NCBI GenBank assembly: GCA_973895155.1
Contig: OZ316898.1
Location: 8,246,001-8,310,000 of the forward strand
Source: Marsupella aquatica
Taxonomy: Eukaryota > Marchantiophyta
Reading direction: 5' to 3'
DNA: 64,000 nucleotides
Made by a program: the position numbers and the translations under genes. Each line of letters begins with the position of its first letter. Within the stretch, counting starts at the first letter, position 1. Positions 1 to 11,000 of the stretch are shown here, one piece after another. Below the pieces are notes generated by a model. The model did not search any database. It was given only the letters and a program-made list of their open reading frames with translations, and had not been told where the DNA came from.

Positions 1-912
1 GTCGACGTCATGTGATGCCGGTGTAGGGACCCAAAATGGGACAATCGTGCAAGTTGCAGGCGAGCGTGGAAGTTGGAGATGTTTGACGCCAATCCAAAAT
101 GTGAATTGAAAATGAATGTAATTGAGGTTGGGAAGAGACCCAGGGCGAAACTTGAATCAGTATGCAGGGTAAGCAAATCATCCGAGGGGCAATCAAAATT
201 GGAGACAGGGAACCATGAGGTTGGAGCCATGGTTGGAGCCTGTTTCGCGCAACATCCTTTTTATCGTCCCTTGCTCAAAGTGGGACTCGAATTTCTAGAG
301 AAGTGAAGGAATACCCACATCATAATAGGTCGAGATCCAGGTTCGATTTAGAGGTTGTGTAAATAATACTCGCGTCCGCTCATGAAAACCCATTCTCGTT
401 CTAGTCCGCTCATGAAACCCTTCCTAATCTATTTGTAGAAGAAAATTGACACGCACAGAATTTAGACAACCAAGCTATCGAAGTCATGGTTAGGAGACCC
501 AATAATTCTCAACTGCCAAGTCTCCAATGTTCATCTCTGAGGCGTTGTAAACTATACTTGTGTGATAAAGTTGCTTCAGCAGGGTTGCATCTGTTACAAA
601 TACATGACTTGGAATGTCAAATGAACGAACTACAGTCGGTCTCGACTCTCGACATTCTGGACTAGTCGGATCATCCTTCAGTTTCAAAAATACAAACTAA
701 CTTTTGAAATGATCCTAACGACACCTATATAAGTAGTTGAAGTCTTTCTGTAATCTTCCCACCCTAAAGATTCGAGAGTACAAGTCAACTTTGATTACAA
801 TCCTGAGCGGGTTAAAATACAGCACTATGATGTCCTGATGGCAAGCATCTAGAAATGGTTGAAGTGTCCGAAATTTGATTGAAACACTTAGTCACCGGTC
901 CGGAACACTAGA
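1..912. other. Intergenic stretch at left edge
   Basis: No coding region is supported here. It lies beyond the stop codon of the minus-strand CW-MBD gene and probably holds its 3' untranslated region and terminator. A short direct duplication (about 30 bases, sharing 'gtccgctcatgaaa') lies at about 374-420. The small open frames show no recognisable domain. Confidence 0.4.
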
Positions 913-2623
913 TCACGTTGAAGCAACTGGGGGCTGTTGGTTTGTTGACGACATGACTGACGAGTCGATGCTTAGTCTGTCCCGCTTTATTTGCTGTTTA
1001 GTTCGCTTATGTGGGAGAGTCAAATCTGGATTTCGGCGCTTGTTGGGCAGTAGTCTGTGCTCCACTTCTTGAGGCGAACTATGAGTGACATTAGGTAACT
1101 GCTGCACAGCACCATTCCCGGTAACCATTATTCCCGGCTCCCCCAATGACGAGTGAGTACTACCATGTAAGGCTGCTTGATCTTCTCCCTGGCGTATACT
1201 TTCCGCAGATTGGGAAGCCCATTGTCTCTGTTCATGCTCTTCATGCCCGCCCTGAGAGACGGGGCTCGCTAGTTTTCCTCCAGCTTGAGATAGTTGAGGA
1301 CAAACCCCAGGCAAAGGCCTTGGAATAGCAAAAGAAAATTGATCCATAGTAGTTTTCGGGGGAACACTGTCAGGGTGCTTCGCGATGTATCTGCAAACCA
1401 CAGATGTCCACTTTGATAAGTCAATTCGAAAATTTTAGGACATTCCACATGGATTCCGTTCTACATCTCACTCTGATGAAACTAGCACCTTCACCGTGTT
1501 CCCCAAAAAACCTATTACAGTGTAGCAAATTTCGTAAATATCCCGAAGTCAGCCGGACGAGAGTAGTGTCCTATTATTTCCCTTCAACATAGAGCTTCAC
1601 ACTAGAGCTTCACCCTTCATAGCGAAAAAAGCTGATTGGTTATCTAGTTCGCCCTGCTTTTGACAACGATTTTGACAGATAAGCAGCTTTGAAATGGTTA
1701 AGCTGGTATCTAAGGGAATGCCCATTTCCCTCGTGACAGTAGACCCTGCAGAATGCGGGGTCCTAGTATGACTCGATAACTGCTGGCACTTGACTGACAA
1801 CGAAATTTGAGACCCACGTCGGGATCCTGGTACAACTATAGTGGACAACTGATATAGATTAGAGCAACAGCGGGCTCACTTCTCAATTTCAACCTTTGAT
1901 CGAAGTCTTTCTCCACTGGGTGTAGCATAGTACCTGCCAAAATACACACACCATTGTTTCAGCCAAGCCATGTACTGGACCGACGTATGCATCTTCTGTG
2001 GGTTTGTGTCATATGTTTGCATTCTGTACAACGTCTGTGGGCATCTGTGGGCCAGAATTTGTATGCAATCATATGACACACCTAATCTACACTGTATTCA
2101 TGACACAGCCCCTCACAACTACTACCAAAGGACGGGTTATATGGGTTGAAACTAAAGACTGATTACCACGTGAAGGGATGTTTCGGGCTAACGTTAGTGG
2201 CCGGCCAACTCTATAACGGGAAACCGAGACAACATCTCACGAAGACAATGAGTCAAGAGTGGAGAGAATAGATCTGAGAGCATACACATCAGCGAACTTT
2301 GATGACCCGTCTGTTCGAACTGTAATTTGTCGTTCCCAACCAGCTGGAGCAGATGGAAGATTGGGTTTGTCTATGGCCCACAACATATTCCGATCCTGTT
2401 CAATATCCGCTGGGAGATCACAATTCGACTCTGACCGCCATGAGGATGCACTCTCGCACACCCAAGGATTCTCAAGAATATGCTCCCGAATTGTCTCATA
2501 ATGCGCTTTGGTGGGGATTATTCTCCACTTCAAGCACCGTGCACATTGCACTGCATGAAGGGTCACAGCTGCCGATGTCCACCTAGGTGCTTTTTCTTCT
2601 GATGTAACCACGGAGTCTCTCAT
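913..2623 (-). CDS. CW zinc finger and methyl-CpG-binding domain protein (plant MBD1/2/4-like)
   Basis: Three exons read on the minus strand: 2623-2286, 1933-1880 and 1390-913 (stop at 915-913). All junctions are GT-AG and the phases join (2 then 2), giving 289 residues from the ATG at 2623. Residues 27-68 form a CW zinc finger with Cys27, Cys30, Cys56 and Cys68 plus Trp33 and Trp54 (QCARCLKW, NPWVCES, SNCDLPAD). Residues about 85-150 form the MBD: APAGWERQ, then across intron 1 FADVYYATPSGERLRS, then across intron 2 VEIEKYIAKHP and QFSFAIPRPL. The tail has basic clusters (NKRR, HKRTKQQIKR) that look like nuclear localisation signals. In the family, CW domains read methylated H3K4 and the MBD fold binds DNA; whether this member binds methyl-CpG is not visible. 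The 5' end is uncertain: the frame is open to an ATG at 2740, which has a stop codon directly upstream, but the extra residues do not look family-like. A further 5' exon could lie near 3.4-3.6 kb. Confidence 0.85.
2005..2080. repeat. Inverted repeat (hairpin) in intron of the MBD gene
   Basis: The arms tgtgtcatatgtttgcat (2005-2022) and atgcaatcatatgacaca (2063-2080) pair over 18 bases with one mismatch, around a 40-base loop. The repeat lies inside the intron between 1934 and 2285. No target-site duplication was recognised. Confidence 0.6.
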
Positions 2624-3899
2624 CTCTGAGGAGCCTCTTCTCAGGTTAAATGCTAGCAGAGAAGGAACGACAGTAACTCCTTGCTCACGTGCAACTGTCT
2701 TCAAGCTGCAGAGCACAGGACACAGACACAACAAGTGCATTCAAGGACCCTCTTTACAAAATCATTACCATGAACGCCAAATACTAGGCAAGAGCTCACT
2801 AATGCCCTGCGTAGACATCGAATTCAGGAGGGTCTAAGAGGTCAATAGACATCGCGAAGCACCCCATACAGGAGTTCCTCAACACTGGACAGTCTGTCAG
2901 TGCTCTGTATCTAGCACTTGATTCCACAAATGTACAAGCGAGAAAGAAACAATTCTGTCATTTTCCTCACAATTGTCGGCACAGTCACAACAAATGACGG
3001 GTGCTCTTTCGTTTCTTTAAGCACTATAGCCTTCACATTGCAATGGAGCTGGGTAACAGGTGGGATAAACTAGTCTCATTCCGCAACCTTTCCGCGGAGT
3101 AAATAGACATTTCATGTCGGTCATGGTCAGACCTTCATCTCCCATTGGATAATTTTAATCCCCCCGCAAACCAACTGCAAGCCGCCTTCTTGCCGAATGC
3201 TCTTCAATTACACGTCTTAAATTTATGAAGGTCTGCCAATCTAGTGGGTTCCCTATCAGAACAGATAGCCCGGGTGCATTACCGGGCAACAAAATGCAGG
3301 GCAGATACTTGCGACGGCGACGAGCTTTACGTCTTCACGTCGTCAATAAAGTACCTGGGCAGAAGTCTCATGACAAACAGCCTGCACTTTGAAGATGAAG
3401 GACGGTGGCGATGCCTCTCTGTCTACTTGTCTTGAAGCCTAAAGGCAAGGGTGGATAAGGTATTTGCAAATTCGCATCCCAACCTTCCTTCTTATCAGAC
3501 GTTCGTCTCTCAGGTGACTTGAAAGGAAGAAATATACCGTCACCATCGAAAAGAGAATATTTCTGATAGAAGTTATTGCTCGATTTCTTACTTCCTTTCT
3601 TCCTTGCAGCCTTGCTATTCACTTCCAAAAATAATCGAACAGATCGACAATGCCATGGTAAAGCATCTCTGACGTCCTCAAAATGCCAACCCTCTGTTCC
3701 TTTAGATGCCAGCGGACCGGCCAGTTGATCAATCGTAAGACAAGACAGGTGAAGAAATCGACAGAAATGACAGTAGCGCGGAAGGGAGCGGGGCAGCAGG
3801 ATTTCCTAGCGTGAGGGTTCGACAACTTGTCATTATGTTGTTGCCGATCAGAACTAACTTCCGCCAACAAACTCAACAACTACAAGATAAGTTTCCTCC
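2624..3899. other. Region upstream of the MBD coding exons
   Basis: No exon is proven here. On the minus strand at 3625-3368 an open frame without a usable ATG begins with a basic stretch (NSKAARKKGSKKSS). It has an acceptor-like tract just upstream (tttttggaag), so it could be a 5' exon of the MBD gene, but nothing confirms this. The rest probably contains intron or 5' leader of that gene. Confidence 0.3.
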
Positions 3900-4950
3900 A
3901 TTGATACGTTAAGCCCGTGTTCTCAATTGAGCCGGCCTACCTCGGTTCAAACCATTTCACATTCTTATCTCCGTCAACTCACCTATCTTTTTCGTCAAAT
4001 CAATAAGCTCGGCTTCTTCCTCATCGAAATCGTTCTCTCGTCTTGCGTCTCCTGCTCCACAGATTGCATTGTCGCAACCTTCATCAGCATCAGTATCAGC
4101 ATCGCCACCACATCCCAATTGACCAAAGTTCAGTACTTCCCCCCTACTCCACTACTCTATTCTCTTCGGACGATTGAAACGCCTCCCTCTTCCTCTGCCC
4201 TCCGCTTGATTCGGCAGCGGAAATTGCCGGTTCTTCCGCCCCGTTCCAAACACACACTCACACACCAACGAGACACTATCTACCCCGAAGTGTAGAATCA
4301 TTTCCTCCCTAGATACTCCTCCTCCTCCTCCTCCTGATCGCTCCTTCAGACCTCCCCCTCCGTCCGTCCGTCCGACCGTTCCTGCCGAACACAACTCCCC
4401 GCTGACCGCTCCGCTTCTTCCTCGACCAGATTACAAATCAATTCACCCAAACGGCATTCGGATCGTCTTTTCTTTGTTCCCTCTTTCCTCCTTTCTTTCT
4501 TTCTTCTTTCTTCTCCCCAACCGTGCCTTCCAATTATACCCCTGCGAATGTACAAAAGGACACCGACCCACAATCCCTCCACTGTTCTACAGCATGCTGT
4601 TCCTTGTTCGTTCGTTCGTTTGTTTTGTTTGTTTGTATCCTTTTCTGCTGACCTGACTTGGTCTCACCCAACCTGACGCCCCTCCTCACACGGACACTCG
4701 ACGACGATTCTCCTTCTCCTTCGCCTTGCGATCGATCCAAGCGCTCCTCGACCCTGTCTCCTGTCTCATCAGCAGCAACATTGGTGTATCCCGATCCAGC
4801 ACATTCCAATTCTGCAGCATCACCGTGCCTTCCTTCGTACTTTCCAGCCGCTCTCTAATTCTTCGACCATCTCGTTTCTCTCGTTTTCGTCTTCTTTTCT
4901 CCATTCCTCTTCTCTTCGGCTTTTCTCACACTCGGGCTTAACTTTTACCG
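3900..4950 (-). promoter_or_regulatory. Purine-rich leader or promoter tract of the minus-strand MBD gene
   Basis: The plus strand is strongly C/T-rich over about 1 kb, including a CTC triplet run at 4317-4335 and CTTT/CTTC runs at 4480-4515. On the strand of the MBD gene this is GA-rich. Plant 5' leaders and promoters often carry GA tracts that bind BPC/GAGA factors. The position, and the similar tract upstream of the TEL gene, support a leader or promoter reading. The open frames across it are low-complexity artefacts. No TATA box or start site was fixed. Confidence 0.4.
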
Positions 4951-6854
4951 CGGGCGTTCATTTTACTCATTTCGGTTACACTGTACGCGACTACGCGTAA
5001 TGATGGCTGCCGTAAATATCATTGTCCAAATGTTTCCGGCAAAACGCCGGATACCTGGCCTGTAAAAACTGGCAGATCGCAGAGTTCCGCACAAGTAAAA
5101 TAACGCCGCGACGGAGCAAGAAGGTACAAATGTAATTACCCGTGTACACGTGTCAGTTATCGTGTGGGTGCACTGTCGTGGGTAGATTGTTGGGTGTGAA
5201 AGTTACCGGCCAGGATGTAACATCATATAACGAATTAACGACGGTTTGCATGAGTCAATGAACGTAAGGTTTCTCTGGGCTTGGTTTGTTGAGTTATATT
5301 ATACGGCTTGCTTAATTATATGGACCTGATTTTTGAGGCTGCTATATGGTGACGTTTCCCAAAACCATATCGTCTAGAGTAATTTTCGTGCAGCTTTAGT
5401 CCACACAAATAATTCTTGTCTATTTTCAATTTTCCCCCTTTAAAAAATATTTAAGTTTTACATTATGCCCAAAATAAACAACATAGGAAAACATATTCCA
5501 GGGCAATAAGTATAAAATTAACCACCATAAAAAAATTCCAGAACGACACCTACTAAACCTTCAAAGCAAAGGAACCTAATGTTTTGCATATGCACACTTT
5601 CCATAGTGCCAACCTTCTTTCCTTTCCATTAGCTTTCCACAACCCCCCTCCCACCCAACAAAAAATTTTTAAAAATATTATACCTTGCATACATTTGTTA
5701 TCCTCTAAAAAACTCTCCTCTGTAAATTTATCTAGTCATTAACTATGAGAAAAACCTCCATGAAAGAAAGTGGCATGTGTGATGACATATAGGTCATTTT
5801 AATCATTTTGGCAAAAGACTTATTAAATTGTCAATGAAAATATATGCAAAATATATAGTTGTCATCACGTGATTGGTGGGGATTGGTGCCAAGCCTTTGC
5901 ACGTAATGTAGGGATCTTTATATAGTGAGCCTGCAAATGCTAACCCATATATTTTTTATAATAAACCCAAAAGACCTAACCAATTTTGTTTAAGCTCCTA
6001 CTACCATTTGGAAATGTAGATGACTCACGTTCCTTTCTCAAGCCCAACCAGGGTATCTAGTTATGTATTTTATCTTGATGGACATGAGCACCAATCTAAC
6101 TCTGATACTCAATTCAAAAATGTTATCCGCCACAGAAGCTTTCACCTTGTCCCGCATTGTGAGTCTTGCCTTTTGCTTTAAAAAAGCAATGTTAGTTTTG
6201 CACAAAATTCTCTAGCCTCACAAAAGTGTTTTTGTGAATCTGTCTTGCATATGTGAACACAACTCAAAAAGGTAAATGGGATATATCAGCTGTTTTTACT
6301 ATGAAATCCCATTTTGGAAGGGACCGACACAATACACAGCTTTACCTAAGCCGTGCCTCCCGATAGCCCGAAAACGGTTTTTCCCCAGCTGGGTCTGGTC
6401 CGTGCAATACCCACCTTTGAAAAATGGAGACAAGAAAATCATGTGATCCTAGGCTCAAGGCTATATCCCGAAATGGAAAGCATTTGAAGGGACAAATACA
6501 TATGTAAAGACTTTTGTGATTTTTCTCTTTGTATTTTTGAGTGCATCAATGCCCCTTGCAACCTCCCTTCTTTGGAGGAAGGCATTATGTGAAGTATCAC
6601 CAAAATAGCAAAGGTAAAACCCAAATATAGTGTTACCAAATAAAATAGCATAATAACTTCTATCAAAATCACAAGATTTATTTTTAACTTCTTTCATGCC
6701 TTTGGCCAATTGCAGGCTTTTTGGCTTGGATTGTCTATTTAGAGATTCATTTTTTCTTGTGTCTTATCAAGAAATCACTCAAGTTTTTAGGTACATGAAT
6801 ATCTTAGTTACTGCATTTATGAAAATAATGTACTCAAAACTTGGGCTGCCGCCA
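4951..6854. other. Gene-free, partly AT-rich spacer
   Basis: No frame with a recognisable domain is present. The region from about 5400 to 6300 is AT-rich with several short A/T runs. It separates the divergent MBD gene (minus) and MUS81 gene (plus), so it could include distal promoter elements of both. Confidence 0.35.
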
Positions 6855-7106
6855 TCGTTTTGCATGGTATTTATACCCTCTAACCATGACAATTCTACTA
6901 TTCATAAGGTACACTAAGAGCAAGTACGGTACTGGTGATGGATGACCGGGTCCACCGGTTCCCAATACATACCACTACCCCGCCCTCGTTTTGCATGGTA
7001 TTTATACCCTCTAACCATGACACATTATCCTATTGATAAGGTACACGCAAGTACAGTACTGGTGATGGATGACCGGGTCCACCGGTTCCCAATACATACC
7101 ACTACC
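6855..7106. repeat. 131-bp tandem duplication
   Basis: Two copies (6855-6985 and 6986-7106) share 'tcgttttgcatggtatttat' at their starts and 'ccaccggttcccaatacata' near their ends. They differ by a few substitutions and a small indel in the middle. The second copy ends about 900 bases before the MUS81 start codon. Confidence 0.85.
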
Positions 7107-8002
7107 GGAAAAATTGGCGCGGTGGGAGCGTCCACCAAAAACCCATCCGCACAAATTCAAACCACAGCTTCCTTTGCCAGCTTCCTTTGCTCTCTGGCAA
7201 AGCTCGAGCAAAACTCCTCCTCCACAGCCGCGATGGAGGATAGAGTTTGGGGTTTAGGGAGCCGTTCGGAGGTTCTCGAGAGCTGGAACTCTGGGGGGTG
7301 AGCGTGTTGGCACTGCCATCAGCACAGAGGCTTACTAAGTGTGTTGTTCGATGTGGGAACGAGTCCTAACATCAAGCCTTTCGGAAGCTTTTGAGAGCTG
7401 GAAATTCGAGAGTTGAGCAGCTTGGAAATAGGCATCATCAAAGGGTCTTGTGAGGTGTGTCGAAAGCGTTTGCGAATTTGAGCAGCGTATTGTTTGTCCC
7501 CCGGGCGCAACGAGGCAGTGAGGATTCTGATTACACTTGCGAGCTTGGGAGCTTGGGAGATGGTCTGCTTTGAGACACCTTCGTTCCATCGTTGCGAGAG
7601 TGGTGATGAGAAGCTCATGATCTGAAGCTTTCCTGAAGGAGTACGGTTTATAATCGTCGTTAGGTAGCAATAAGGTCGCGGTTCTTTGTGGACTCTGTGA
7701 ATGAGTCGCTTTGACTGAACTACATGAGATAGCCGGAGGCTAGCAAGGAATCTCATTCTCATAGTGGCCAAATGAATTTGATGGAAGACGTAGGAATTTG
7801 ATAAACAGGTGAGCCGTTGTCGCATGCCATTCTCGGCGTCAGATGTTCGTGGTGCCAGTGCTTGAACCTAGGTTTGCTGTAAATGAAGCATGAACAGCTC
7901 CGAGACTAGTGTAAGGAACAATTTGACTTCTCTGGTCAGGATTGTGATGAGCGCTGTGGCCTCTAATTTACTGTGAACGATTTGGCTTCATCGGGCAGCA
8001 TC
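7107..8002 (+). promoter_or_regulatory. MUS81 upstream region and probable 5' leader
   Basis: This stretch precedes the MUS81 ATG. It contains a short upstream open frame (7231-7299, 22 codons, starting MEDRVWGLG) and a diverged tandem duplication (about 7263-7325 and 7380-7442, sharing 'gagagctggaa'). A 168-codon frame on the minus strand (7825-7319) has no recognisable domain and is treated as chance. No TATA box or transcription start was identified. Confidence 0.3.
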
Positions 8003-11000
8003 ATGAGTGAGCGAGTGAGTGAGCCTTCACGGACTGTTTTAGTCGGAGACAATGAACCGTTAGTGGATCTCTTGCGTGCAAAACGGGAGGAATTACTGGC
8101 TTCAGCCAACCTCTTGCGTGAAAAGGGGGAAATAAAACGGGCAGATGGCAAACTGAAATACCTTGCGTCTATCGATAAAGCCTGGTACAGTGTTTGTGAC
8201 CACCGAACTGCCATCACCACACCCCAGGAAGCCAAGAAATTGAAGTACGATTTTCTCGACTCTTATCCGCTACACTCGATGAAACGTTTTCATGATTTTG
8301 TCAAGTTTGCAATTCGTTGGATGCGTGTCGCCGTAAGTGTATAACTCTGAAGACCGAAAACATTCTCTGTCCCTCTTTGTGGCAGAAACGTTGGCAACTG
8401 GATAGTAGGTGTCCTTAACCCATTTTTCGAAGAGAGAATCCGTGCTCCAACTCAACAGACTGTATCACAACCTTCAGGCAAGTTCTTCCCGAATTCCCGA
8501 ACTACTCTGTCTGATCTCGTCATTTTAGCAACGTAGCGTTCAAGTCCGGGTTGATTCAACCTCTGAACCATAGTAGGATAGGAACAGCCAAGTCTCTGTA
8601 GAGAGACGCTTAATCACACTCCAATTATTGCTCTAAGGTCCGCCATCTCGCCATTTCTGCTAAGTCGACCAGTTTGCGTCAACATTGGCTTTGAACTTCT
8701 AAGAACGGTTTCGTCTTAACAGGCGCAAACATGACGGGAGCGAATGGGAAGGCAAAAAAGAGGTACATCCCTGCGAAAAATTCTGGTGGATACGCCCTAC
8801 TGATTACTTTACTGAGGTAAGCACCCAATATGTTATGTGAGTTCGACATCTACTACAGCATTGTGTGTATGTTTCATTCGTATTCTTGCATCCCTACTAA
8901 AAGCCCTCTACTGGCACCTGGGGAGGTTCTTAACAAGCTCGTAAGCGTTTGAATCAGTGACGGCAAAACTAAGGAGCGCTTGATTTGTTCAAATTAACAA
9001 CCGTGGACAACAGAACGTTTATATATTATTTAGAATCTAATCGGAGATTGTCTCTATCACTCTGCCCTTGTGCAGGGCATGTCAAAATAGGAGGAAGTTT
9101 ATGATGAAAAATGAGCTTATTGACGAAGCCGATAAGAGTGGCCTGTCGACTAAGCCTATCAGGTAACCTCTGAGTTCTTACACTATGGCACGGAATATTT
9201 TGGGACGGCAGAATATCTCTCATCGATACACCCTCTTTGAATGACTCATTTGTGATATACGAACCTTGAGTTCCTTTAGATGATCTGACATTGATGAATT
9301 TTCTTTCCATCAGAGACAGTGGCCTACCCTGGACTGGAGGACAGCCAAACCCGAAAGAATTTTACTGTGGCTGGAGTAGTATGGGAACGCTCATTCGGAA
9401 GGCTCTGGTGGTGAAAACTAGTAATCCTGCAAAGTGAGTAAATCTTTATTTTCAATAAAACAGACTGGTAAGTCTTGCCGTTGAAATGTCCTCACGCTCT
9501 TTCGTCATATGGCAACGGTTAGGTGTTTTGACTGCGAAGTTGAGAAGATTGCTGATCCAGATTAACCAATTGGAGAAATGTATCTGTGAGGTCTGTACAT
9601 TTTGAATTTCCCTTAGGTATTTGGAATGTCCAACCCCCATGAGTACACAAGTCAGTCCCGTGCCTCCCCCGTATATCACGAGGAATATGTGGGGTAGAAC
9701 CTCAAGATTGAGATTTTAGTGAACTGATTCCTAAATAATATCTCACAATTCTACACAAGCTGACTCACAGGAAGGCGTTGTTTTGCCAAACTTTTCATGC
9801 AAGGTTCCCTCTCATCAGGTTGCTCCCTTTGCAGGTACATGCTTACGGATGAAGGAAGATCAGTCGCACAACAATGTATGGATAGAGGTGGCCTGGGCCC
9901 AGGTAACTGTTCTGGGCATGAAATAGCAAGAGAAGAGGAACGGAGAGTAAGTCCTGTTCGACAAGAAAGTGGTGAGCATTGTTTTGGAACGCAAGAGTTC
10001 TCATCCTCTGAAGACGTGCAAGAGATTCGCAGATCTGATCTCAATTCTCAAGCCAAACGAAGACGGAGACACAATTCCCAAATCTCAAGTTCACCGACCG
10101 AGGTAGGGGTTTACGACCTTACCTCTACACCCGTTATCAAATAAATATCTTCCCCGCGCAGTTGATGAAATTCATTAACTGGTTAGGTTGCTGATTTCAG
10201 CTGTTGAACCAGAAACCGTTGTTGTGGTTTTTCTCGTTGTGACCTCTAGTGTTAGTTGGATCCATCAGTGTTATTTGTTCATGGATCTGTAATGAATTGA
10301 TGATTGGAGTGCAGGAGCTTACAGCCAATAATGCCAACACGGACTTGTTGAGAAACAATTATGGTCATTATTCTATGTCAGCATCACGCGGTATGGTTCA
10401 GAACCGCGACACGAGTGGCTAGTGAAGGCATACAGAACTAACTAGACACTTAAGCACTTTCCCAATTTTAACAGTCTTGATAAATTAGGAAAAACAAAAA
10501 TAATAAAGAAAACCGTCTTGACAATAGGTCTACCCTACTACAATCGCTCGTAATATGTCAAAATAAGGTTTTTCATTTAGGAAGGAGACATGATGATCAG
10601 GTATCCTCCTTTTCTGCTCCCTAATTACCCGGTGTTATTACTTTCTTGCTATGACAACAGTTGAAACAGGCTTAGTCGATCCTGACTTTGAACTTGCCGT
10701 GCCACCGTTGGAAGCTGGAGAGAAATTTTCTGACGTTTATGAAATCATTTGCATCCTGGATAATCGAGAACAGTTCAGGAGGACAACGTATGTCTAGTCT
10801 TGAAATATGTGCTTTTTACAACCTGGAATGGGGATTGCAATGACTCTTTCCTCGCGTATTCCATCTTTACATCTTTTGAATCCACGCCGAACATGTTGAA
10901 ATAGTTGCTCTTCTTCCATTGAGAATAACTCATTTTACTTCTCAATATGTTTGATCTTCGAGTCATGAATGACTTTAGTCATATTTAAGTATGTACGCAT

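Noticed and set aside
7319-7825. 168-codon minus-strand frame upstream of MUS81
   Set aside because: No motif, overlaps another long frame, and lies in the likely MUS81 leader.
8245-8385. Exon 1 of MUS81 read through to the donor at about 8332
   Set aside because: A donor gtaagt there looks strong, but the resulting phase cannot join the next exon. The donor at 8245 joins the NVGNWIV exon in phase and restores the family motif.
8410-8434. A small intron within MUS81 exon 2
   Set aside because: It would be only 24 bases long; the frame reads straight through it.
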